This document shows positions 8,381 to 15,745 of a stretch of DNA of 34,545 nucleotides, piece by piece. The DNA is from Muribaculaceae bacterium (lineage in GTDB: Bacteria; Bacteroidota; Bacteroidia; Bacteroidales; Muribaculaceae), in contig JAGBIJ010000005.1 of assembly GCA_017935045.1 (NCBI GenBank), forward strand, positions 1 through 34,545, given 5' to 3'. Each line of letters opens with the position of its first letter. Position 1 is the first letter of the stretch. A model generated the notes under the pieces. It had not been told where the DNA came from, ran no database searches, and saw only the letters and a list, made by a program, of their open reading frames with translations. Position numbers and translations under genes: made by a program.

Positions 8381-8974
8381 TCATATAGTATCAAGTAAAA
8401 CACTGTCCAGCGTGTAGTTGCCATCCGCGGGCCACGCCGTCATCATCAGTCTCTCCAGCCGCGCCGCCAGGTCGGGCTGCGCCGCTGTCAGGGCCGCCGT
8501 CTGCCCTGCGGAGGGCAGAGGGTCGAGTCCGTAGATTTCTATAATGCCGTCTCCCCGGTCCACCACTCCCGGATGCCCCGGAGTGGCCCGCAGCAGCAGG
8601 TCGCCCTGCCGCCGCTCGAAAAGCGAGCCGGGGGAGTGGAACACCGACACCGCTACTGTCCAGTCGCGCAGCTTTACCTCGACCAGCCGGTAGCCCTCGG
8701 AAGGAAGGCGGAGCCTCAGCATATTGTCCGCCGGACGGCTGATTTCGGCTACGGCTCCGGTAAGATTCCGGACCGGCACCTGCCGGACCGGAGCGGAGAC
8801 AAGGAGCCGGCTGTACCAGCTCCTGATCTCACTCTCCATCCGCTCCTCAGGGGCGGCCATGTCGTGGCGCACCACCGCAGTCCCGGTATCCAGCGACTCA
8901 CACATCAGCCCCTTGCGCAGCTTCCACTCGCGGAGCATGCGCTCCGGAGTAAAGGTAACCATCCGCTCCGTCAT
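8381..8974 (-). CDS. Small phage head-associated protein (197 aa, unrecognised)
   Basis: 197 aa from the ATG at 8974 that overlaps the capsid stop in an ATGA arrangement; the frame extends upstream but only into the capsid gene. The sequence is a mixed alpha/beta protein with a beta-rich middle (LRLRLPSEGYRLVEVKLRDWTVAVSVFH region) and no signal peptide or membrane segment. I do not recognise the family. Position between capsid and portal genes, with translational coupling to the capsid gene, suggests a head-completion (connector) or decoration role, which is inference only. Confidence 0.6.
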   Translation of the reverse strand: MTERMVTFTPERMLREWKLRKGLMCESLDTGTAVVRHDMAAPEERMESEIRSWYSRLLVSAPVRQVPVRNLTGAVAEISRPADNMLRLRLPSEGYRLVEVKLRDWTVAVSVFHSPGSLFERRQGDLLLRATPGHPGVVDRGDGIIEIYGLDPLPSAGQTAALTAAQPDLAARLERLMMTAWPADGNYTLDSVLLDTI

Positions 8975-10194
8975 ACCCCTATGATTCTGGCGTGAGCGTC
9001 GGGATACCTCAGGGTCAGGCATGAAGCCTCGGTCAGCACCATCGCCTCCGTGTTGCGCTGTCCGGAGCCGCGCAGGTCGAGCGTCTCGGCGCTGAAGGGG
9101 ATGAATACGTGCTTCTGGATATACTCCGGGTCTACCACAATGCCGTCGGAGGCCATGCCCATGACATCGAATATGTCGGAATAAACCACGTAAAGGCGGC
9201 CGAACTTGCTCTGCAGCTCCGAGAAATCGATACCCCAGGAAGTGACCTGGTCGCGGGCCGTGATGACGTGGGTATGCTCGATCTTGTTGAGCGCGGCCAC
9301 GAGCTTAGAGCCGGCTATCAGCACCTTGCGGCGGCTGCCGCTGTTCTCCGAGAATACGGCGCATAGCATGTCTACCAAAGCCTTGGAGTCGAAGGAGTCG
9401 AGCGTGACCTCTATCTCGCGGCCCGCCTGCTTCCAGATGCCGCCCGTGAGCGTGACCGTCTCCCCTTTGCCGGGGTCATAGACCTTGCCCTTGACTCCGA
9501 AAAGAAACTGCTTCTCCATACCGAGGCGCATATCGTAGACGGCAGCCTCCTGCTGGTCGGTAAAGTCCCATCCTATCTCCTTGTGGCTAAGCTTCATCAC
9601 TACGCTCTGCTCCACCTGAGCCTTGAAAATCTGGCAATAGTTGGTGCTTCTTGCGGGGAGGGCGGCGAACTGCGGTGTCTGGACATCGAGCTGCGTGGCG
9701 GCACGCCCCATGCGTATGACCTCGTTGCCCGCTATGTCGTCAGGCGCGGCATCGCCTCCCGCGTAGCAGACGAGGGTTCCGTCGGCCTTCTTCTCGGCTA
9801 TATACATCAGTATATCGCCGGCGATACCGGTGGCGGTAAAGGTGTCGGTGGGCTCAAAGCGGGCCGGATGCTCTACCTTCACAGCGTAAGGAGCCGGCCC
9901 GTCGGAGCCGTCGGGGGCGGCCATCTTCTCCACACTCAGCACCGTGTCGCGGTCCACGCGCGTATCGACCGAATAATAATCCACCTCCATAGCGTCCACC
10001 GGCCTGGTGTGGCCCATGCGGCTTATCTGGTCCAGCGGCGTGGCCATAGGGCGCACCCTGACGATAGCGCGGTCCAAAGCGTTGAGCAACAGTCCGGGAG
10101 CAGCCTGCTCCGCGTTTTCCGTAGTAAGCGGCGCTCCGCTTACGTGCATACCTCCGCCGAAACCATCGACGATCACATTTGTCTTTTCACTCAT
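8971..10194 (-). CDS. Probable phage major capsid protein
   Basis: 407 aa. The layout is that of an HK97-fold coat protein of the P22/SU10-like type: an N-terminal arm, then TNYCQIFKAQVEQSVV followed by a long helix rich in charged residues (DQQEAAVYDMRLGMEKQFLFGVKGKVYD), TGGIWKQAG, a DMLCAVFSENSGSRRKVLIAGSKLV-type P-domain segment, and a final beta region (DVMGMASDGIVVDPEYIQKHVF, RNTEAMVLTEASCLTLRYP). These features resemble phage coat proteins seen in Bacteroidales phages; I assign it from pattern and from adjacency to portal and terminase genes. No protease or scaffold gene is recognised nearby. The next gene overlaps its stop codon by 4 bases. Confidence 0.72.
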   Translation of the reverse strand: MSEKTNVIVDGFGGGMHVSGAPLTTENAEQAAPGLLLNALDRAIVRVRPMATPLDQISRMGHTRPVDAMEVDYYSVDTRVDRDTVLSVEKMAAPDGSDGPAPYAVKVEHPARFEPTDTFTATGIAGDILMYIAEKKADGTLVCYAGGDAAPDDIAGNEVIRMGRAATQLDVQTPQFAALPARSTNYCQIFKAQVEQSVVMKLSHKEIGWDFTDQQEAAVYDMRLGMEKQFLFGVKGKVYDPGKGETVTLTGGIWKQAGREIEVTLDSFDSKALVDMLCAVFSENSGSRRKVLIAGSKLVAALNKIEHTHVITARDQVTSWGIDFSELQSKFGRLYVVYSDIFDVMGMASDGIVVDPEYIQKHVFIPFSAETLDLRGSGQRNTEAMVLTEASCLTLRYPDAHARIIGV

Positions 10195-10209
10195 AATAAG
10201 ATAGTTTTT

Positions 10210-10332
10210 TTATTGATTAATAGAAGTATAAGTATCCCATACCGAAAGGCGTCCGAAGACTATCTCCTGCTGCTCGCCAGGCGGCAACGCCTGCGGCGCA
10301 CACAGCTGTGCTTCTTGTTTTACATCATCCAT
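10210..10332 (-). CDS. Small ORF (40 aa) heading the phage-head operon
   Basis: A 40-codon frame begins MDDVKQEAQL and ends SVWDTYTSINQ, 15 bases before the capsid start. It has GC-rich codons typical of the neighbours, in contrast with the very AT-rich DNA on either side, and starts about 80 bases after a good -7 promoter box. No homology is recognised; a scaffold remnant or small head protein is possible. Confidence 0.5.
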   Translation of the reverse strand: MDDVKQEAQLCAPQALPPGEQQEIVFGRLSVWDTYTSINQ

Positions 10333-10414
10333 GATTATTATATTTTAATATTACTAATATTACAGGAATCTCCAGACTGCTGCCAATCGCCGAGGCACTC
10401 TGAAAACTTCGATG

Positions 10415-10422
10415 CAAAATTA
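10415..10422 (-). promoter_or_regulatory. -7 promoter box for the phage-head operon
   Basis: The complement reads TAATTTTG, an exact TAnnTTTG match, 83 bases before the 40-aa ORF. No convincing -33 TTG is visible. Position at the head of six closely spaced minus-strand genes supports the call. Confidence 0.5.
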
Positions 10423-10682
10423 GGTCTAAGATTTAAGGATTTTATTTGATTTACGAAAAATAGAATTATTATCGACTTTAATTTATTGGTTTTATGTGAA
10501 TTATATTTTTATCATTAATATTAATTAACTTTTAAATACTTAATTTTAGAATTTGGGGGATTGAAGTAACTGTTAAATAATCTTAATATGATGGATTTTT
10601 TTCGTAGAAATATTTGGTGGAGTTGGAAAAAAGTAGTAATTTCGCACCGTGTTTTTCATGGTATTAGATTTAAGGTTAGAGG
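10423..10682. other. AT-rich intergenic region without a recognised gene
   Basis: Between the divergent phage-head operon and the PEGA/Sel1 gene lie about 600 bases of very AT-rich DNA. This first part holds only poly-A/T stretches. A near match to a promoter (TTTG at about 10611, then TAATTTCG at 10637-10644, one mismatch) could drive a short plus-strand transcript ending at the hairpin at 10683-10720. No tRNA or convincing protein-coding frame is seen. Confidence 0.4.
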
Positions 10683-10720
10683 ATTAGTTGTCGTGAGACA
10701 ATTAATCTTTTCTTTTTTTT
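10683..10720 (+). terminator. Intrinsic terminator in the divergent intergenic region
   Basis: A 10-bp stem (ATTAGTTGTC with GACAATTAAT, one G-U pair, loop GTGA) at 10683-10706 is followed by CTTTTCTTTTTTTT. The U-tract occurs only on the plus strand. No plus-strand protein gene lies upstream, so it would end a short non-coding transcript or shield the downstream gene. A G-rich run (10721-10740) follows directly. Confidence 0.6.
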
Positions 10721-10758
10721 GGGGGGTGGTTGGGGGAGGAAACTTTGTATGGCTTATT

Positions 10759-10824
10759 ATGATTTATAAGATTTATAAGGCTTATATGATTTATAAAATT
10801 TATAAGGCTTATATGATTTATAAG
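10759..10824. repeat. 27-bp tandem repeat, 2.4 copies
   Basis: Units at 10759-10785 and 10786-10812 differ at one position; a 12-base partial third copy ends at 10824. Each unit contains two smaller ATTTATAAG-type subrepeats, giving a phased A/T pattern just upstream of the PEGA/Sel1 promoter. It could be a slippage-prone spacer or a regulator-binding array. Confidence 0.8.
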
Positions 10825-10861
10825 GTTGCCGGGGTTTTTGTCGGGATTTTTTGGGGAAAAG

Positions 10862-10893
10862 TTTGGCGGGGTTGGGGCTTTTCGCTAATTTTG
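10862..10893 (+). promoter_or_regulatory. Promoter of the PEGA/Sel1 gene
   Basis: TTTG at 10862-10865, 20 bp spacer, then TAATTTTG at 10886-10893, an excellent fit to the Bacteroidetes -33/-7 pattern. Transcription would begin near 10900, which places the upstream ATG at 10898 at or before the start point and supports ATG 10928 as the true start. Confidence 0.75.
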
Positions 10894-10927
10894 CGGTATG
10901 ATACTCATTCAGACTCCTTTAACTCGT

Positions 10928-12583
10928 ATGCAGACTTATTTAGCTCGGATTTTGGTTGTTGTGGCGGCTTTTTTGGCGGCTGCGATGCCTGTTGCTGCTC
11001 AGAATCTCAAGGTTGCGGATTTCAAGCCGATAGATATGGTGCTTCATGGCAAGCAGATACGCACTGACTTCAATAATGTGGAGGCCGCTATGGTCAGGGT
11101 GCAGCTGCCGGTGGCGGGAGCGCACTTCGACGGCAATCTGATCGGGGAGCCGGAGTATTACGGCAGTGAGTACTGGGTCTGGCTCGAGGGAGACGCCGCA
11201 GGCAGCGGCACCTCGATGTTCGACATAATGTGTCCCGGCGCGCCTACGCTGCATGTGGACTTTACCGAGTTCGGTATCAGGGAATTGAAGTCTAAAGGTG
11301 TCTATGAGCTTACCCTCGATATTCCGGAGAAGCTGCTTTACGGGCGTTCGAGCGGCCCGGCGGACCTCGGCGGCGACTACTTCGTGCTGACGGTCACGCC
11401 TAAGGAGAACGTCATCGTCAAGGTGGACGGCGTCAGCAAGGTAACGCGCGGCGGCCAGCTGAGCGAGTTCCTGACCTACGGCGACCACAACTACACCATC
11501 GACGCCCCCGGCTATCTTACCGAGAGCGGCACGGTAACCATCAGCCGTGGCGGCGGGAAGGTGGACCGCAGCGTGACACTCCGTTCGGCTATGGGCACGC
11601 TGACCATTACCGCCGAGACGCCCGGCACCGTGATATCGGTCAACGGCCAGCGTCGCGGCGCCGGTTCGTGGTCAGGGGCGCTGACAGCCGGCAATTATCA
11701 GGTAGAGGGCACTTTGGAGGGCTATCGCCCCTACTCCACCGCCTTGGTAATGGCAGAGGGACAGAGCAAATCGCTCGTGTTGCCCGCCTTAGAGCCTATC
11801 TACGCCGCCCTGCACGTAGACTACTATCCGCTGAAAAGCCAGGTAAAGATTGACGGCAAGCCCGTCGGCGTGACTCCGCTTGCGCTCAACAATCTGACAG
11901 CGGGCAAGCATAGCCTCGAGATTACCGCCGACGGCTACCAGCCCTACCAGCAGCAGATAACGCTGACAGAGGAAACGCCGCTGCGCCTTTCCGGAGAGCT
12001 GACAGCGGAGGCGAAGCATACGGTTGCAGAAGCGAATCAATATTATAATAGCAAGCAGTATGATAAGGCGGTGCCTATCTACCGGGAGCTTGCCGAGCAG
12101 GGAGATGCCTGGGCGCAATACAGGCTTGGCTGTTGCTACGATAATGGCCAAGGAGTGGCGCAGTCATGGACCGAGGCCGTGAAATGGTACAGAAAGAGCG
12201 CCGAGCAGGGGAATGCATCTGCGCAATACAATCTTGGCGTGTGCTATGAGAATGGCAAAGGAGTGGAGCAATCATACGCTGAGGCCGTGAAATGGTACAG
12301 AAAGAGCGCAGAGCAGGGGAAAGTATCTGCGCAATACAATCTTGGCTGGTGCTACGAGAATGGCGAAGGAGTGACGCAGTCATACGCCGAGGCCGTGAAA
12401 TGGTATAGAAAGAGCGCCGAACAGGGGCATGCCGGGGCGCAAAACAAACTGGCTAATCGATATTGGAATGGAGAAGGAGTTGCTCAGAACAAGGATGAGG
12501 CTGTAAGGTTATGGCGATTGGCGGCCAAGCAGGGGAATCAGGCTGCTAAAACTAATTTGAAGAAATTCGGGTATTCGGAGTGA
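10928..12583 (+). CDS. Secreted PEGA-domain and Sel1-repeat protein
   Basis: 551 aa from ATG 10928. Residues 1-24 are a signal peptide (AFLAAAMPVAAQ cleavage region). Residues ~25-155 form an N-terminal beta domain of unknown type, ~156-220 and ~222-288 are beta modules, and ~290-358 is a clear PEGA domain (VKIDGKPVGVTPLALNNLTAGKHSLEITADGYQPY). From ~365 come TPR/Sel1 repeats: AVPIYRELAEQGDAWAQYRLG, three near-identical 36-residue Sel1 repeats and a more divergent last one. It probably acts as a periplasmic or surface scaffold for protein or glycan contacts; such proteins are common in Bacteroidales. It is transcribed alone from its own promoter. An alternative start at 10898 would add ten residues. 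Confidence 0.87.
   Translation: MQTYLARILVVVAAFLAAAMPVAAQNLKVADFKPIDMVLHGKQIRTDFNNVEAAMVRVQLPVAGAHFDGNLIGEPEYYGSEYWVWLEGDAAGSGTSMFDIMCPGAPTLHVDFTEFGIRELKSKGVYELTLDIPEKLLYGRSSGPADLGGDYFVLTVTPKENVIVKVDGVSKVTRGGQLSEFLTYGDHNYTIDAPGYLTESGTVTISRGGGKVDRSVTLRSAMGTLTITAETPGTVISVNGQRRGAGSWSGALTAGNYQVEGTLEGYRPYSTALVMAEGQSKSLVLPALEPIYAALHVDYYPLKSQVKIDGKPVGVTPLALNNLTAGKHSLEITADGYQPYQQQITLTEETPLRLSGELTAEAKHTVAEANQYYNSKQYDKAVPIYRELAEQGDAWAQYRLGCCYDNGQGVAQSWTEAVKWYRKSAEQGNASAQYNLGVCYENGKGVEQSYAEAVKWYRKSAEQGKVSAQYNLGWCYENGEGVTQSYAEAVKWYRKSAEQGHAGAQNKLANRYWNGEGVAQNKDEAVRLWRLAAKQGNQAAKTNLKKFGYSE
12113..12436 (+). repeat. Three 108-bp Sel1-coding direct repeats
   Basis: Units begin at 12113, 12221 and 12329, each starting GCGCAATACA, with a diverged fourth unit from 12437. 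They encode 36-residue Sel1 repeats and are nearly identical at DNA level, so repeat number could change by recombination without breaking the frame. Confidence 0.85.
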
Positions 12584-12653
12584 GGGTGTGGCGGCCACGT
12601 GCAGCCCGGACGGGCGCAACCTCTGCGAGGTAGCTGTCGGGGTGGCTGCGTGA

Positions 12654-12713
12654 CCCCATGAAGTCGCTGGCGCTCCATCATGGGGCTAACAATGCTCATC
12701 GTCTGCGACGATG
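12654..12713. repeat. Two-hairpin repeat element, divergent-stem copy
   Basis: CCCCATGA (12654-12661) pairs with TCATGGGG (12678-12685), then comes the linker GGGGCTAACAA (12682-12692), then CATCGTC-tgc-GACGATG (12697-12713). The order hairpin, GGGGCTAACAA, GC, hairpin is the same as in the copies at 12753 and 12961, but both stems have different sequences that still pair. Confidence 0.7.
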
Positions 12714-12752
12714 CGAGGTCGGGAGCAGGGGGCGGGCAGGGCGGTAGACGAG

Positions 12753-12894
12753 GTACGCCCCTTCCGGGGCCGCTGGGGGGTACTCTGTTAACCCCCAGAA
12801 TACTGGGGGCTAACAAGATAGCAGCCCTTCGGGCTGCTGCGGGGAGGGCTGAATTGAATTGATGGTTTATCGTGTGTCGCGGCATGCTGCGACA
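12753..12894. repeat. Multi-hairpin intergenic repeat, copy A
   Basis: Contains GCCCC-ttcc-GGGGC, then CCCCCAG-aata-CTGGGGG (12792-12809) inside GTTAAC...CTAAC, the linker GGGGCTAACAAGATAGC, the hairpin GCAGCCC-ttc-GGGCTGC (12821-12837), GAATTGAATTGATGGTTTATC, and the palindrome TGTCGCGGCATGCTGCGACA (12875-12894, one mismatch). It is a direct repeat of 12961-13106 with a 208-bp period. No coding capacity is evident. Confidence 0.85.
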
Positions 12895-12960
12895 ACGGCG
12901 AGAATGGGTAAGACGGTATCACGGATAGGATAATATGGCGGACGGACAGGGGGCGGAGAA

Positions 12961-13106
12961 GTACGCCCCTTCCGGGGCCGCTGGGGGGTACTCTGTTAAC
13001 CCCCAGAATACTGGGGGCTAACAAGATTGCAGCCCTCCGGGCTGGCTGGGCCGGGAAGGCTGAATTGAATTGATGGTTTATCGGGTGTCGCGGCATGCCG
13101 CGACAC
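12961..13106. repeat. Multi-hairpin intergenic repeat, copy B
   Basis: Same element as copy A, with identical first ~70 bases, a shifted middle (GCAGCCC-tcc-GGGCTG then GGCTGGGCCGGGAAGG) and a perfect terminal palindrome GTGTCGCGGCATGCCGCGACAC ending at 13106. It lies between the convergent PEGA/Sel1 and GH3 genes, where it could also act as a bidirectional transcription or mRNA-end structure. The remaining gaps from 12584 to 13172 show no gene. Confidence 0.85.
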
Positions 13107-13172
13107 TACATTGGGGCGGGGTGGATATAATGACAGACCCGCTTTGTAGTGACATTGCGATTGATCGCGTGT

Positions 13173-14711
13173 CTACCGGGCTGCAAGGAGGGCTTCGATG
13201 AGGGCGGGGGTCGGGGATAGGCGGGGAATCTTGCGCTGGCCGCCGAGTTTGCCGCTGCCGTGGGTGGCGAGCCAGCGGTCGAAGGCACCGGCGGGGAGAG
13301 TAGTCAGCTGCAGGGGGTCGAGGAATATGTCGCCGGTCCGCTTGGCGTCGTAGTCAGAGTTGAGATGCCGTAGCTCGGCGTCGAGCAGGGCGGCGAAGCG
13401 GGCTTCATCGGCTGGCGGGGTGGTCCATTCGATCAGCCAGCGGTGGCGTCCGCGGCGTCCTGAGGCGGCGTAGACGGGACCGGCGGTGTAGTTGGCTATG
13501 GCGGCTCCAGTCGCGGCGCAGACGGCTGCTATCGCGGCGTCTGCGTTGTGTTCCATCAGTTCCTCGCCGAAGGCGTTGATGTAGCTTTTTGTGCGTCCGG
13601 CGATGCGTATGCGTGCGCGGCGCGGGTCAGTAAATCGCACGGTGTCGCCAATCCAGTAGCGCCACAGACCGTTGGGGGCGCTGATGACCAGGGCGTAGAC
13701 CTTGTCTGCCTCGACCTCTTCCAGAGGGAGCGGGTCGCCCCATTCGCCGCCGGGGAGCATGGGTGCGAATTCGTAGTAAATACCACGGTCCAGCAGCAGC
13801 TGCATCGCGCTGTCCGCCGGGTCGGTCTGCACGGCGAAGAAACCTTCGGAGGCGTTGTACGTCTCCATGAAGTGCATCTTGGAAGTATCGGTAAATTCCC
13901 TGTACTGCGCGCGATACGGCTCAAATGATATGCCGCCGTGGAAGAATACCTCCAGGCCGGGCCACACCTGCTGCAGTGTCGAGGCACCGCTTTTCTCCAG
14001 CACGCGGCGGAGCAATATCAGGAACCATGAGGGGACACCCGAGAGATTGGTCACGTTGGCCTTCATGGCAGCGTCGACCAGCGCGGGGAGCTTCTGCTCC
14101 CAGTCGGCCATCAGGGCTATCTTGCGCGAGGGTATGCGGAAAAGCTCGGCCAGTCGCGGCGTACGGGCTATCAGAGTGGCGCTCAGGTCTCCTACGTGAG
14201 CTTGCGGCGCGAGAGCCGGGGCGAGCGTGTTGGCAAACGAGCCGCCTAAGATGAGGGCTTTGCCGGAAAAGAGACGGCTTGCGGGGTTGGCGCGCAGATA
14301 GGCCGCCACGACATCGGAGGCTCCCGCGTAGTGATTGACGCGCAGCGAGCGGTCAGTAATCGGAATGTACTTCGACACTCCCCCGCTGGTGCCGCTCGAT
14401 TGGGCGAAATAGCGGCATACACCGGGCCACAGCACATCGGGCTTGCCTTCGGCCATCTGCATGACCTGCGACCTTATCTCCTCGTATTCCACGACCTTGA
14501 CGCGCGTGGCGAAAGCACGGCGCATGGCATCCGGCTCCATCGCGGCCATTTCGGCGAAAGAGCGGCGTATGCCGAAACTTGTGCCGGCGGCCTGGCGCAG
14601 CAGTTCACGCAGCTGCCGTGCCTGCAGTTCCGAGGCACAGCGGTCCCAGCCGTCCATGCGGGCGGCCTGGCGTATGAAGCGGCCGCGTACCAGAGGCGTA
14701 AAGTCTATCAT
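13173..14711 (-). CDS. GH3-family acyl-adenylating enzyme
   Basis: 512 aa, the usual length for bacterial GH3 proteins. The family (ANL fold; plant members conjugate jasmonate or auxin to amino acids) activates a carboxylic acid as an acyl-adenylate and transfers it to an amine. Motifs seen: ATP-binding SSGTSGG (105-111), the YNASEGFF motif II (285-292) and LWRYWIGDTVRF motif III (349-360). The bacterial substrate is not known. Its ATG is 3 bases after the stop of the upstream gene, so it is the last gene of the SrfB/SrfC operon by position. It ends in TAG. No classical terminator follows; hairpin repeats lie downstream. Confidence 0.85.
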   Translation of the reverse strand: MIDFTPLVRGRFIRQAARMDGWDRCASELQARQLRELLRQAAGTSFGIRRSFAEMAAMEPDAMRRAFATRVKVVEYEEIRSQVMQMAEGKPDVLWPGVCRYFAQSSGTSGGVSKYIPITDRSLRVNHYAGASDVVAAYLRANPASRLFSGKALILGGSFANTLAPALAPQAHVGDLSATLIARTPRLAELFRIPSRKIALMADWEQKLPALVDAAMKANVTNLSGVPSWFLILLRRVLEKSGASTLQQVWPGLEVFFHGGISFEPYRAQYREFTDTSKMHFMETYNASEGFFAVQTDPADSAMQLLLDRGIYYEFAPMLPGGEWGDPLPLEEVEADKVYALVISAPNGLWRYWIGDTVRFTDPRRARIRIAGRTKSYINAFGEELMEHNADAAIAAVCAATGAAIANYTAGPVYAASGRRGRHRWLIEWTTPPADEARFAALLDAELRHLNSDYDAKRTGDIFLDPLQLTTLPAGAFDRWLATHGSGKLGGQRKIPRLSPTPALIEALLAAR

Positions 14712-14714
14712 CTG

Positions 14715-15743
14715 TCAGTCAGGGCAATGTGGATGAATCTTCCATACGGAGGTCTCCGGGCCGTCGGGGTCGGCGTAAGCCTCCACGGTCAGGCGCCGCG
14801 TAGTGAAGTTGACGGTAAAGCTCCGCGACGAATTTCCGGTAGAAATGTATCCGGTATCCAGCAACTGATTGCCGTCGGCGTCCTTTACCACGAAGCGGTC
14901 GGGCTGGTAGAGCGTCTCCACGTCGAGGCGGAACGAGCCTTTATCCCGGTGCATATCGATGTTGGGAATCACAATCAGAGGCTTTGCAGCACTGTTGTAC
15001 TCCACATTGTCGTCACATTCATAAATCTTGTCAAGCGGAATCTCGCGCATCGGGTCGGACTTCAGGTCGGTACCCTTCATGCGGTTCACGGCCTTGTCGT
15101 TGGGGTCATAATGCTCCTTGCGTCCCACCAGGCTTACCACGTCGTCGGGGTGTATGCCGGGAATCATCGCCACACCTGCGGCATCCGTCGTGAAGACACC
15201 TATGCCGTTGCCGTTCACGGTAGCGACCACCTCGGCTCCGGACAGCGGCTCGCCCGTCATGCGGTCTGTGACGCGCACGGGTATGTCCTCCGGCCTGGTC
15301 TTCAGCTTGATCAGCACGTGGCGCGTGCCATGGAATTTCTCAGTAACGACAGCCGTCTCGTAGGGATCCGGCGGAACGGCCCTGACAGTCATACCGGTGT
15401 TCGGATAAAACAGGAAACTCCATACGCTGCATGACAGCTTGCCAAGCCTGACCTTGCCGTCTGCGCCGGTAACGCCCTCGGCATGCAGCGTTTTTTCGGT
15501 AAAAAATCCGTCGCTGCACAGATACTGCATCGTATAGTCGAGCGAGACGGCCACATTCTGCACCGGGGTGTTCTTTTCATCCGTGACCTCGACCTCTATC
15601 TCCCTTTCGCAGCGGAGAAAGAGAGGTACGAGCAGCAGCAGGAGCAACAGCCAAAGAGGATTGAAGGGCTTGCGCACGGTCACGTCGTAAGCCGTCACGG
15701 TCGGGTTATAGGTAAATTTGCCTTTAAGCGTAGTGTACTTCAT
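14715..15743 (-). CDS. Membrane-anchored protein with carboxypeptidase-regulatory-like (Ig-like) repeats
   Basis: 342 aa. A short N-terminal stretch (1-27) precedes a very hydrophobic segment NPLWLLLLLLLVPLFL (~28-43), followed by a long domain region outside the membrane. At least two Ig-like/carboxypeptidase-regulatory-like modules are seen: IEVEVTDEKNTPVQNVAVSLD with TGADGKVRLGKL (~48-100) and IPVRVTDRMTGEPLSGAEVVA with TTDAAGVAMIPGI (~150-200). The last part (FRLDVETLYQPDRFVVKDADG...) is a further beta domain. Such modules usually mediate adhesion or scaffold contacts. It lies 2 bases after the previous gene and 3 bases before GH3. No family name is recognised for the whole protein. Confidence 0.75.
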   Translation of the reverse strand: MKYTTLKGKFTYNPTVTAYDVTVRKPFNPLWLLLLLLLVPLFLRCEREIEVEVTDEKNTPVQNVAVSLDYTMQYLCSDGFFTEKTLHAEGVTGADGKVRLGKLSCSVWSFLFYPNTGMTVRAVPPDPYETAVVTEKFHGTRHVLIKLKTRPEDIPVRVTDRMTGEPLSGAEVVATVNGNGIGVFTTDAAGVAMIPGIHPDDVVSLVGRKEHYDPNDKAVNRMKGTDLKSDPMREIPLDKIYECDDNVEYNSAAKPLIVIPNIDMHRDKGSFRLDVETLYQPDRFVVKDADGNQLLDTGYISTGNSSRSFTVNFTTRRLTVEAYADPDGPETSVWKIHPHCPD

Positions 15744-15745
15744 GA

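Noticed and set aside
10588-11067. Plus-strand frame crossing the tandem repeat into the PEGA/Sel1 gene
   Set aside because: It contains a terminator hairpin and a promoter, has aromatic-rich low-complexity sequence produced by the repeat, and overlaps the signal peptide of a well-supported gene in another frame.
12113-12436. CRISPR-like regular repeats
   Set aside because: The 108-bp period is coding Sel1 sequence with no unique spacers; the 9-bp and 27-bp arrays are also unspaced.
12584-13172. tRNA or rRNA gene in the repeat-rich intergenic region
   Set aside because: The hairpins do not form a cloverleaf and there is no T-loop GGTTCRA or rRNA-like sequence.
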